Shown here in pieces: positions 1 through 6,650 of a stretch of 24,022 nt of DNA. Location of the stretch: NCBI GenBank assembly GCA_946999045.1, contig CAMQBR010000027.1:1-24022 (forward strand). Direction: 5' to 3'. The stretch comes from an uncultured Prevotella sp. Lineage in GTDB: Bacteria; Bacteroidota; Bacteroidia; Bacteroidales; Bacteroidaceae. Made by a program: the position numbers and the translations under genes. Below the pieces are notes generated by a model. It did no database searches. It was given only the letters and a program-made list of their open reading frames with translations, and was not told the DNA's origin. Within the stretch, counting starts at the first letter, position 1, and each line of letters opens with the position of its first letter.

Positions 1-28
1 GGGGGGGAGGGAGAACCTTGAGGAACTG

Positions 29-778
29 CTACTCTTTTAGCTTTGGATACTTCTTAAACCATCCGTCTAAGCGCAGACGCATGACACCAAAGAAAGCTTC
101 ACCAAATATGCCTCCATTCATTTTGCTAACGCCTTCACGGCGATTAACAAAGACAACGGGTACTTCTTTTATCTTAAAACCAATCTTATAAGCGGTATAT
201 TTCATTTCTATTTGGAAAGCATAACCCTTAAATCTTATCTTATCTAATGAAATTGTTTCCAGTACCCTTCGCTTGTAACACTTAAAGCCTGCTGTTGTAT
301 CATGCACATTAAAGCCAGTGATAAAGCGTACATACTTAGAGGCAAAGTAGCTCATGAGTACTCTTCCTATGGGCCAGTTAACGACATTGACACCACTTAC
401 ATATCGAGAGCCAATGGCAACATCGTAGCCTTTATCATGACAAGCAGCATACAAGCGGGGTAGGTCATCGGGATTGTGGCTAAAGTCGGCATCCATTTCA
501 AAAATATAATCGTATTGATGCTGCAATGCCCACTTAAATCCAGTGATGTAAGCAGTACCTAATCCTAATTTACCCTGTCGTTCGATGATAAACAAGCGAT
601 CGGAATACTCGGTTTGCATCAGTCGCTGAACAATGTTGGCAGTGCCGTCAGGACTGCCATCGTCTATCACTAATATATGGAAGCACTTATCAAGAGCAAA
701 GACAGCACGAATTATTTTTTCCATGTTCTCTTTCTCATTGTATGTGGGGATAATCACAATGCTGTCGCAATTATTCAT
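29..778 (-). CDS. Polyprenol-phosphate glycosyltransferase, GT2 (DPM1-like)
   Basis: A complete 249-residue family 2 glycosyltransferase resembling dolichol/polyprenol-phosphate mannose synthases. The family transfers a sugar from a nucleotide donor to a polyprenyl phosphate on the cytoplasmic membrane face, making a lipid-linked donor for glycoconjugates or protein glycosylation. Visible motifs are the N-terminal IVIIPTYNEKENM, the nucleotide-binding DDGSPDGT near residue 40, the metal-binding DADFSHNP near residue 97, and the R-rich VNRREGVSKM acceptor region near residue 215. There are no C-terminal membrane helices, so this is the short, soluble or peripheral DPM1 type rather than the two-domain GtrB type. 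It begins with ATG at 778 and ends with TAG. It is separated from plsC by about 470 bp carrying two candidate minus-strand promoters. The sugar donor cannot be read from the sequence. Confidence 0.9.
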   Translation of the reverse strand: MNNCDSIVIIPTYNEKENMEKIIRAVFALDKCFHILVIDDGSPDGTANIVQRLMQTEYSDRLFIIERQGKLGLGTAYITGFKWALQHQYDYIFEMDADFSHNPDDLPRLYAACHDKGYDVAIGSRYVSGVNVVNWPIGRVLMSYFASKYVRFITGFNVHDTTAGFKCYKRRVLETISLDKIRFKGYAFQIEMKYTAYKIGFKIKEVPVVFVNRREGVSKMNGGIFGEAFFGVMRLRLDGWFKKYPKLKE

Positions 779-847
779 AGTTATTTATCTTTTGTTTTTT
801 TTAGAACTTGAATATTTCTTTTGGTTTATAAATGCTACGGAGGAGAA

Positions 848-880
848 AGCCCTAAAAGGGGGCAGAGTATAGCCATAGGG
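848..880. repeat. Decayed extragenic palindrome (GCCCT/AGGGC type)
   Basis: The stretch begins AAGCCCTAAAAGGGGGC and ends with GGGGCTTG, so AAGCCC at the left can pair with GGGCTT at the right. The same GCCCT-n3-AGGGC core occurs at 14340-14352. From memory, GCCCT/AGGGC palindromes are common between genes in Bacteroidales; no search was run. Confidence 0.35.
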
Positions 881-991
881 GCTTGCCACTATGTAATTGT
901 GCTATGCTTTGCTGTAAAACTATTTCCTCGTAATTGTACCATTATAATTATGTCGTTCTTTCAGGGCTTCTTTGTAGAAGATAGCTCCTCA

Positions 992-1015
992 GATATAGGG
1001 GAAAACCCCTATATC
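992..1015. other. Perfect 10-bp hairpin in glycosyltransferase leader
   Basis: GATATAGGGG (992-1001) and CCCCTATATC (1006-1015) are perfectly complementary around an AAAA loop. Neither strand has a U-tract after the stem, so it is not a standard intrinsic terminator. It lies in the presumed leader of the downstream minus-strand glycosyltransferase gene. Confidence 0.6.
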
Positions 1016-1109
1016 CTATATTATATTGTATTTTCAGAGCTTTTATTGCTCATACTATTTTCTTTCAACTTTACTTAATTAATTTTGATGAGACATTGCC
1101 TTTCTTCGG

Positions 1110-1139
1110 CAAAGATAGTGAAAGGCAAAGGTAATCAAA
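1110..1139 (-). promoter_or_regulatory. Candidate promoter P2 for the glycosyltransferase gene
   Basis: On the minus strand TATCTTTG (plus 1110-1117) matches the Bacteroidetes -7 element TAnnTTTG. A TTTG at plus 1136-1139 lies 18 bp upstream. The spacing is slightly shorter than the usual 19-20, so it is weaker than the promoter at 1176-1206. The TTTG is part of an inverted-arm motif that recurs in two MITEs. Confidence 0.45.
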
Positions 1140-1148
1140 CTTGTTTGA
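1133..1148. repeat. Solo copy of TCAAAC-TT-GTTTGA motif
   Basis: AATCAAACTTGTTTGAAT followed by TTGTTGAG occurs here and, nearly identical, inside MITE copies 1 (about 18704) and 2 (about 22317). The arms TCAAAC/GTTTGA are perfect inverted repeats. No terminal repeats of the MITE are seen near this copy, so it is either a decayed element or an independent dispersed motif. Confidence 0.5.
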
Positions 1149-1175
1149 ATTTGTTGAGGTGAAGCTTGTTTTATG

Positions 1176-1206
1176 CAAAGATAGGACAAAAGCCATAATC
1201 TGCAAA
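1176..1206 (-). promoter_or_regulatory. Candidate promoter P1 for the glycosyltransferase gene
   Basis: On the minus strand, TTTG (plus 1203-1206), 19 bp, then TATCTTTG (plus 1176-1183) is a full match to the Bacteroidetes consensus TTTG-N19/20-TAnnTTTG. The transcript would start near 1170 and carry a leader of about 390 nt before the glycosyltransferase ATG at 778. It lies just downstream of plsC, so the glycosyltransferase need not depend on read-through. Confidence 0.6.
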
Positions 1207-1251
1207 ACTATCAACTTATTTTTTTACCTTTATAAGATAGAAGGTATCACG

Positions 1252-2013
1252 CTATTGCACTGCTTCTTTTATCGTCTTATCCTGATATTCAGCTACTAAC
1301 GAGTGCATAATTACTTGATAACTCTGCTTTGCTACCTTTGTAATGTTGGTAGCATCTTGTGGAAGGGGATCGATAGGTTTGTGGATAGTGAGCTTTAACG
1401 GATGCCATAGCACCCATTTCATATCACGCATTCGAGGCATGATGTTAAACGAGCCATTAATAGTAAGTGGCACAATTGGTAATTGAAGCTCGTTAGCCAG
1501 CATGAAAGCCCCACGCTTAAACGATTGCATTTTACCTGTATAGGTACGAGCTCCTTCAGGAAATACCACTAATGACATACCGTCTTTTAGTGTATTGCGA
1601 GCCTGTTGATAGGTTTGTTTTACCTTGGCAGTGCTGCTCTTGTCTACAAATATGTGATGAGCTGATTGACATGCCAAACCTACAAATGGTATCTTGCGCA
1701 GCTGGTGCTTCATCATCCACTTAAAGTTCCTACCTAAAAAACCGTAAATTAAAAAAATATCGAAAGCCCCTTGGTGATTGCTAACAAACACATACGATTG
1801 ATTTTTTTGCAGATGTTCACGTCCCTCCACCTTCACAGGTAATAATAATAGTCGGATAATGAGCCACGCCCACAACTTTCCAGGAAAATATCCCCAAACG
1901 TGTCCGTTGCCAATAGTACAACCAATAATGGTAGTTAAAGCTGTTAATACGGTGATTATTGCCGCAAGGGGCAATACTATAAATAATTGGTATATACGAT
2001 ACAGATAGTTCAT
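1252..2013 (-). CDS. plsC: 1-acyl-sn-glycerol-3-phosphate acyltransferase (PlsC family)
   Basis: A 253-residue membrane acyltransferase. The family transfers an acyl chain to lysophosphatidic acid to give phosphatidic acid, the second acylation step in phospholipid synthesis. The N-terminal 60 residues hold one or two hydrophobic segments. The catalytic NHQGAFD (the H-x4-D box, near residue 79) and the substrate-binding FPEGART (near residue 150) are intact, as is the block LPIVPLTINGS. It starts with ATG at 2013, 15 bp after the stop of the metallophosphoesterase gene, so the two are very probably co-transcribed. Some members of the family acylate ornithine or other lysolipids, so the exact acceptor is inferred from the family. 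Confidence 0.9.
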   Translation of the reverse strand: MNYLYRIYQLFIVLPLAAIITVLTALTTIIGCTIGNGHVWGYFPGKLWAWLIIRLLLLPVKVEGREHLQKNQSYVFVSNHQGAFDIFLIYGFLGRNFKWMMKHQLRKIPFVGLACQSAHHIFVDKSSTAKVKQTYQQARNTLKDGMSLVVFPEGARTYTGKMQSFKRGAFMLANELQLPIVPLTINGSFNIMPRMRDMKWVLWHPLKLTIHKPIDPLPQDATNITKVAKQSYQVIMHSLVAEYQDKTIKEAVQ

Positions 2014-2028
2014 AGGTTGATGATAAAT

Positions 2029-3201
2029 TTATTTTTTTGCTGAATGAAGGGTGATAACTACAATCTCTCCTGGAATTCCGAAGCGAAAAGGGATAAGTCC
2101 TCCCAATCCACAAGAAACATTAAGCACACGTTCTCCCTCATGATATACACCGTAATCTTCCTTGTAAATCAACTGGGTAGGGCGCATACCCAATATGCTA
2201 AACTGTCCGCCATGCGTGTGTCCGCATAAGGTTAGTTGCGTAGTAGACTCTTTGAGGATATTTCTTCTCCATGCTGTTGGGTCGTGTTGCAACATCACAA
2301 CAAAAGTATTAGTGGCTACACCGTGCAAGGTTTGTTTAATATTTCCTTTGGCAGGGAAAGGCGGTAAACCGTCATTTTCTTCACCAGCAATAACGATTGA
2401 ATCGATGCCTCTATGCAAAGTACGATGCTCATTGCGCAAAAGTTTCCATCCCATTTGCTGTTGTAAGGTAATCATTTTTTGCTCGTTGGCATATTTTACA
2501 TCAGCAGGAGCTGTGATATACAAACTATAATCGTGATTTCCCAATACAGAAAAAACTCCGTCTTTGGCATGAAGAGAACTTAAAAGCGATTGACAAGGGG
2601 TAAGTTCTGATGGTTCAATATTTTGCAAATCTCCAGTAAAAACAATCATATCAGCATGTTGCGAATTGATACTATCAATTGCCTTTTGCAGAATTGTATA
2701 CCGAGAACCTTGATAACTGCCTACATGTGCATCGGAAAATTGAACGATTTTATAACCGTCAAAGCTCTTGGGTAATGTGCTAAAGGTAAGATTTATATGC
2801 GTTATCTTTAGTTTACTAAAGCCTAAAGTAAAGCCATAAATGCAAATGTAGATAACAAACAAGGAGAGAATAAAGCCTAACAAATTACCCCAATTGTGTT
2901 TAGACTTAAAGAGTTTGTGACATACTAAGCCAATAAGCGAACACAATGAGAAGACAATTTTTGACGCTATTAGCAAACCGAAAAGGAACAAATAAACGGT
3001 TAACCATACTGAATTGGAGGGTACAAAATTGGGGTCAAGAGCTAATTTAATAGTATATACCAGCATCACTACGGTAGGTAACCACCATAATAGTTGTTTC
3101 CATATATGATGCCGAAACCATTTGCGCAGATAGAATGCATAGATGTAAGTATCTGGTAGCACTATCATAAGTAACAATAATATGTATATTCTTGCAATCA
3201 T
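2029..3201 (-). CDS. Membrane-anchored metallophosphoesterase (YkuE/calcineurin-like)
   Basis: A phosphoesterase of the calcineurin-like superfamily with an N-terminal membrane domain of about four helices (first ~140 residues) and a C-terminal catalytic domain. All metal-binding blocks are present: SDAHVGS (near residue 157), TGDLQN, LGNHDYS, an H in LQHDPT, and GHTHGGQ. This layout matches YkuE-type enzymes; some family members hydrolyse UDP-diacylglucosamine or act on lipid head groups, but the substrate here is unknown. The open frame begins at 3210 (MVSM...), but a -7 promoter element at 3220-3227 would put the transcript start near 3214, so ATG at 3201 (MIARIYIL, about 390 residues) is preferred. 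The start at 3210 remains possible. It is followed by plsC after 15 bp. Confidence 0.85.
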   Translation of the reverse strand: MIARIYILLLLMIVLPDTYIYAFYLRKWFRHHIWKQLLWWLPTVVMLVYTIKLALDPNFVPSNSVWLTVYLFLFGLLIASKIVFSLCSLIGLVCHKLFKSKHNWGNLLGFILSLFVIYICIYGFTLGFSKLKITHINLTFSTLPKSFDGYKIVQFSDAHVGSYQGSRYTILQKAIDSINSQHADMIVFTGDLQNIEPSELTPCQSLLSSLHAKDGVFSVLGNHDYSLYITAPADVKYANEQKMITLQQQMGWKLLRNEHRTLHRGIDSIVIAGEENDGLPPFPAKGNIKQTLHGVATNTFVVMLQHDPTAWRRNILKESTTQLTLCGHTHGGQFSILGMRPTQLIYKEDYGVYHEGERVLNVSCGLGGLIPFRFGIPGEIVVITLHSAKK

Positions 3202-3219
3202 TGAAACCATTTTGAGTTA

Positions 3220-3227
3220 CAAAAATA
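3220..3227 (-). promoter_or_regulatory. Candidate -7 element for the metallophosphoesterase-plsC pair
   Basis: Minus-strand TATTTTTG matches TAnnTTTG in the 46-bp gap between pyrC and the metallophosphoesterase gene. No TTTG at the proper -33 distance is visible, so support is partial. If used, the leader is extremely short. Confidence 0.35.
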
Positions 3228-3256
3228 CAAAAAAAAGAGAAAATGATTATAAAATC

Positions 3257-4582
3257 TTATCTAAAAAGTATTTTTTCTCCTCGGTAATTATCATCAAAAG
3301 AGCCATTATCGTACACCAAATGACCATTGCAAATGGTTTGCATAACCTTCCAATGGAATGTATGTCCCAACATTGGACTCCATTTGCATTTGCTTTGTAT
3401 CACCTCTTCTGTAACCGTCCATGGCATATTTGGCTTTACTATCGTAATATCTGCCTTATAGTTTTTGCGCAAAACTCCTCGTTCTTTTATTTCAAATAAT
3501 TGTGCTGGATGATGACACATCAGCTGTACCAGTTGGGTAATAGACAACACGCCTGCGTCAACCAGCTCTAACATGGTAGGCAAAGAGAACTGTACCATGG
3601 GCATACCAGAAGCAGCACAACATGCACCTCCTTGTTTATCTACCAAGAGATGAGGGGCATGGTCAGTGGCAATCGTGTAAATTTTGCCGTTAGACAAAGC
3701 CGCACGCAAAGCCTCTCGGTCGGTGTAAGTCTTGACTGCAGGATTGCATTTTATAAGACTTTTCAGTGTTTTGTAATCATCATTATAGAACATCAGATGC
3801 GGAATAACGGCTTCAGCAGTTATCTTATCATCCATACCAAAGAAAGATAATTCGCATGCGGTGGTAAGATGTGCAACATGTAAGCGTGTACCATACTTCT
3901 TGGCTAATTTAACTGCCAGTTCCGTTGAATGATAACAAGCTTCAGCACTACGTATAATAGGATGCAAAGATATGTCTATATGGTTGCCAAGTTTCAATTT
4001 AACAGCCTGCATGTTAGCATTAATCATGTTAGAATCTTCACAATGCGTTATTACTGGAAACGGACAAGTTTTGAAGATTTCTTCTAATGTTTCACGCTTA
4101 TCCACCAGCATGTTACCTGTGCTGGCACCCATAAACAACTTAATTGCTGGCACCAAATGCTTATTGAGTGTAGGCAACAATGCCGCATTTTCATTGGTAG
4201 CACCAAACACAAAGCTGTAGTTAACATGACTATGCTGCTCGCCCAACAAGTGTTTAGCCTTCCATGTTTCTATTGTTGTGGTTTGCGGAATGGTGTTAGG
4301 CATATCAAAATATGATGTTACTCCACCGTATGCGGCAGCCCTACTCTCACTGTCAATATTGGCTTTGGCTGTAAGTCCAGGTTCACGAAAGTGCACGTGC
4401 TCATCTATTACACCAGGTAAAACAAAGCACCCCGTGGCATCTATCGTTTTAAGATAATTGCCATGGGGCTTGTTAGTGTTGTTATCAATACGGGTGATAC
4501 GATCGTTTTTTATTAAGATAGAACCCTTAAAAATTTTATTTTCATTGACAATCGTTCCACCATATATATATGTTTGCATCAT
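3257..4582 (-). CDS. pyrC: Dihydroorotase
   Basis: A 441-residue amidohydrolase of the dihydroorotase class. It interconverts N-carbamoyl-aspartate and dihydroorotate in de novo pyrimidine synthesis. Metal-binding and catalytic positions are all visible: DEHVHFREPG near residue 60 (the H-x-H pair), the probable carboxylated lysine in AIKLFMGASTGN (near residue 150), ITHCEDSNM, LHVAHLT, and the catalytic aspartate in ATDHAPHL (near residue 310). Length and motif spacing fit the long, AllB-like dihydroorotase type used by Bacteroidales; allantoinase and hydantoinase are less likely alternatives. Tandem ATG codons at 4582 and 4579 are both possible starts. It begins 17 bp after the DUF4369 lipoprotein gene and is probably in one transcript with it. 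Confidence 0.92.
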   Translation of the reverse strand: MMQTYIYGGTIVNENKIFKGSILIKNDRITRIDNNTNKPHGNYLKTIDATGCFVLPGVIDEHVHFREPGLTAKANIDSESRAAAYGGVTSYFDMPNTIPQTTTIETWKAKHLLGEQHSHVNYSFVFGATNENAALLPTLNKHLVPAIKLFMGASTGNMLVDKRETLEEIFKTCPFPVITHCEDSNMINANMQAVKLKLGNHIDISLHPIIRSAEACYHSTELAVKLAKKYGTRLHVAHLTTACELSFFGMDDKITAEAVIPHLMFYNDDYKTLKSLIKCNPAVKTYTDREALRAALSNGKIYTIATDHAPHLLVDKQGGACCAASGMPMVQFSLPTMLELVDAGVLSITQLVQLMCHHPAQLFEIKERGVLRKNYKADITIVKPNMPWTVTEEVIQSKCKWSPMLGHTFHWKVMQTICNGHLVYDNGSFDDNYRGEKILFR

Positions 4583-4599
4583 TTCTTTTCTATGATATA

Positions 4600-5394
4600 T
4601 TAGTTACTTGCCGAGGGCTTAGCTAAATCAGTGGGTGTAGCTGGTGGCGGAAGTTGCTGTACATTTGGGGTAGGTTGTGTATTAGTAGCTGGCACATCTC
4701 GCATACCATTCATTATTTGCTCATTCTCTTGTGCCTTTTGGTAGTAATCTTTTACATATGGACTATTTTTAAAATTGGGTGTAGCCTTGCTCATAATATC
4801 TTCTATCCACGGAGTTAACTCTGGATATTGGTTGCCAATGGTTACCAAGAAGAAGACACCTGGACCTAAAATGTTATCAAAATTAGAAATAACAAAGTTG
4901 GTTACTAAGTGGTCTTCACGTTGACTTAGTTTGTTAGCTTCGGCATTGAGTTGCGCATTAACCACATCCATATTGCTACCATTCATAATAGCTTGGTCGT
5001 GTTTGTGTACTAGCTCTGACTCTAGATTCTTTAACTGATTATACGTTTTAAAGAACTTAAAAAGCTTGTCATTCAGCGGAGTGCCACTCACAACTTGTTG
5101 CGTGGTATTGATTTTGATATTGATATTGCCCTCTTCTAACACAAATGTTAACACGCTCTCGTTGTCCATAAAGATACAAGCAATGCGTGCTGAGTCAACG
5201 CTTCCCGTGAAATGAAACTGTCCATGCACTACTTCGCACGAATCAATCTTCTTGAAATCATTGTTTTCGAGTACTTTCAAATACAACATATGTCCATCTA
5301 AATCGGTTACATTAGATGAACCTTGAACGTTGTATGTATTGGCACACGAGGTGCAAGTCAATACCGCAATGAGCAAAAGTAGAATTTTATTCAT
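4600..5394 (-). CDS. DUF4369-domain lipoprotein
   Basis: A 264-residue secreted lipoprotein. The N-terminus MNKILLLLIAVLTCTSC is a type II signal peptide with the likely lipidated cysteine at residue 17. Residues about 20-120 look like the DUF4369 domain found in Bacteroidetes: VQGSSNV, MLYLKV, KKIDSCEVVHGQFHFTG and an LEEGNINI strand pattern. In this phylum the domain often sits at the N-terminus of lipoproteins, some with a thioredoxin fold behind it. No CxxC thioredoxin motif follows here. The middle is helical and the last 30 residues are rich in Pro, Thr and Gln. It heads an operon with pyrC 17 bp downstream; this pairing gives no obvious metabolic clue. Function unknown. Confidence 0.8.
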   Translation of the reverse strand: MNKILLLLIAVLTCTSCANTYNVQGSSNVTDLDGHMLYLKVLENNDFKKIDSCEVVHGQFHFTGSVDSARIACIFMDNESVLTFVLEEGNINIKINTTQQVVSGTPLNDKLFKFFKTYNQLKNLESELVHKHDQAIMNGSNMDVVNAQLNAEANKLSQREDHLVTNFVISNFDNILGPGVFFLVTIGNQYPELTPWIEDIMSKATPNFKNSPYVKDYYQKAQENEQIMNGMRDVPATNTQPTPNVQQLPPPATPTDLAKPSASN

Positions 5395-5483
5395 ATATGT
5401 TTTCTTAGTCTATAGTTGTGAACCCAGCCTTTTCAGCCGTTTTAATGTAGCACATATGCGTGCTATTTTGCAGTAATCTTATG

Positions 5484-5513
5484 CAAAGATAATGTGTATT
5501 ATGGACGAACAAA
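5484..5513 (-). promoter_or_regulatory. Candidate promoter of the DUF4369-pyrC operon
   Basis: Minus-strand TATCTTTG (plus 5484-5491) with TTTG 18 bp upstream (plus 5510-5513). The -7 element is a full match and the spacing is slightly short. The leader would be about 85 nt. Confidence 0.55.
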
Positions 5514-5565
5514 ATTATTTAATTCTATTTAATTTGTTTGTTCGCTGTTTTAGTATTTTTTCTAA

Positions 5566-5982
5566 TTATGCTTTATTTTCTTTATGCAATTCGTGATCTA
5601 TGCGATGCATAGTATACATTTCAAGCAATGCAGCAATTAATAAAAGCACTACCCACTTATTATAAATCATTTCAAAATAAGTAAGATAATTAGTAAAAGC
5701 CGACATTAAGAACCGATGAGCCGTATCAACCATTAACACACCCGACAAAACAAAAAAGATATCAGCTATGCTCATAATCTTTTTCAGTCGCTTAATGGTT
5801 AACTTATTGCCTTCATATGTTTGCATTATCTGTATAACGGCAAACAGCAACGACCCTACAAGATATATCCAGCATACAATATCTTGATGCCACATAAAGG
5901 CAAAGCAACCTGCTCCTATTACCATGAGTGCACCGCCACAAAGGAATAGCATATTTTGAAGCTTATTTAGTTGTTTCATCAT
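5566..5982 (-). CDS. Small conserved-type inner-membrane protein
   Basis: A 138-residue protein with about four hydrophobic segments: MLFLCGGALMVIGAGCFAFM, a second around IYLVGSLLFAVIQI, a third around IADIFFVLSGVLMV, and a fourth around WVVLLLIAALLEMY, ending in a charged tail. I recognise no catalytic motif and no named family. It overlaps the end of the FtsB/DivIC gene by 20 bp, so translation is probably coupled. That suggests, without proving, an envelope-related role. Two adjacent ATG codons (5982 and 5979) are equally likely starts. Confidence 0.75.
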   Translation of the reverse strand: MMKQLNKLQNMLFLCGGALMVIGAGCFAFMWHQDIVCWIYLVGSLLFAVIQIMQTYEGNKLTIKRLKKIMSIADIFFVLSGVLMVDTAHRFLMSAFTNYLTYFEMIYNKWVVLLLIAALLEMYTMHRIDHELHKENKA

Positions 5983-6304
5983 TCAAATTAGATTGTTTGG
6001 GCTGTGGATCATCACTCAATACAAAAATATCTTCATCATCAGCCTTCATAAAATAATTCTCGCGAGCTATTTTCTTAATAGCAGAAGGGTTACGCTTTAA
6101 CTCTCGAAGTTTTTGCGTTGCAATAGCATTTTGTTCTTTATATTTAGCTATTTCTTCTTTCAAATCGCTGATATGCCACTCCAATTGAATGCGCTTAAGA
6201 AAGCTGTTCTCATCGATGAAACCAACGACAAGAACACCGAGCACTATCACTATTAAATATTTGTAGTGGCTCATCAATTCTAATATAGCACTGAGACGAT
6301 TCAC
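5963..6304 (-). CDS. Septum-formation initiator, FtsB/DivIC family
   Basis: A 113-residue bitopic membrane protein of the FtsB/DivIC family, which forms the FtsQ-FtsB-FtsL (DivIB-DivIC-FtsL) division complex. It has a short cytoplasmic N-terminus, one membrane helix (about residues 15-30, YLIVIVLGVLVVGFI), a coiled coil of about 45 residues, and the conserved family tail NPSAIKKIARENYFMKADDEDIF. The start is GTG at 6304; the next in-frame ATG is at 6274, inside the region just before the helix. The GTG start is preferred because upstream in-frame codons soon hit a stop, and the ten extra residues match the N-terminus I recall for Bacteroides homologues. The last 20 bp overlap the next gene. 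Confidence 0.85.
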   Translation of the reverse strand: MNRLSAILELMSHYKYLIVIVLGVLVVGFIDENSFLKRIQLEWHISDLKEEIAKYKEQNAIATQKLRELKRNPSAIKKIARENYFMKADDEDIFVLSDDPQPKQSNLNDETTK

Positions 6305-6326
6305 AAGCCTTACGTTTTATAGTATG

Positions 6327-6334
6327 CAAAATTA
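6327..6334 (-). promoter_or_regulatory. Candidate -7 element of the FtsB operon
   Basis: Minus-strand TAATTTTG matches TAnnTTTG, with CTTG (3 of 4 to TTTG) 21 bp upstream. The transcript would begin near 6320, about 16 nt before the GTG start. Confidence 0.5.
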
Positions 6335-6622
6335 AACAATATAATTGGAAACCTACAAGCCCCTTTTCATTATTTTATCTTATTAACAAATAAACGATTA
6401 CTGCGTAACTATTCAGTGGTAAGTACACGAAGAGTTCTTCTAAGTCTTAAACAAGGTTTAAATAGTACAAAATAGTACAAAAGTGGGTATTGACGTGTTT
6501 CTTTGCAATCTTGCTGACCGAATGTAGTTAGAGGTATGTAACCTTTGCACTTCCTGTCTGAACTTAGGTAAGTATCCTCTTTTTTTTATTCTATCCCTCT
6601 CTTTTTATTCGGGATTTTTAGC
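6335..6622. other. Divergent intergenic region ftsB/dnaX
   Basis: About 290 bp between the two divergent -7 elements. No gene is seen. It contains a perfect tandem repeat of the 10-mer AATAGTACAA at 6461-6480 and several partial TTTG-like elements, for example CTTTGC at 6501 and 6544. These could be further promoters for dnaX but lack the full TAnnTTTG form. Confidence 0.5.
6461..6480. repeat. Tandem 10-bp repeat AATAGTACAA x2
   Basis: Two exact adjacent copies of AATAGTACAA lie about 170-190 bp upstream of the dnaX start, in the divergent promoter region. This may be a protein-binding site on one helical turn, or chance. Confidence 0.6.
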
Positions 6623-6630
6623 TACATTTG
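6623..6630 (+). promoter_or_regulatory. Candidate -7 element of dnaX
   Basis: TACATTTG matches TAnnTTTG 20 bp before the dnaX ATG. A T-rich stretch but no exact TTTG lies at the -33 position. The leader would be about 14 nt. Confidence 0.5.
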
Positions 6631-6650
6631 CAACACAAATTTACCTTACA

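Larger units (their letters stand above)
779..1251. other. Long intergenic region / leader with repeats
   Basis: This 470 bp gap holds no convincing gene; short open frames on the plus strand lack family features and a start context. It contains two candidate minus-strand promoters, an inverted-arm motif shared with two MITEs, a perfect 10-bp hairpin (992-1015), and a decayed extragenic palindrome of the GCCCT..AGGGC type around 848-880. If the promoters are used, most of the gap is the 5' leader of the glycosyltransferase gene. Confidence 0.6.

Noticed and set aside
633..1078. Plus-strand open frames of 79 and 85 codons upstream of the glycosyltransferase gene
   Set aside because: They are AT-rich hydrophobic frames crossing gene edges and palindromes, without promoter, ribosome-binding site or recognisable domain.
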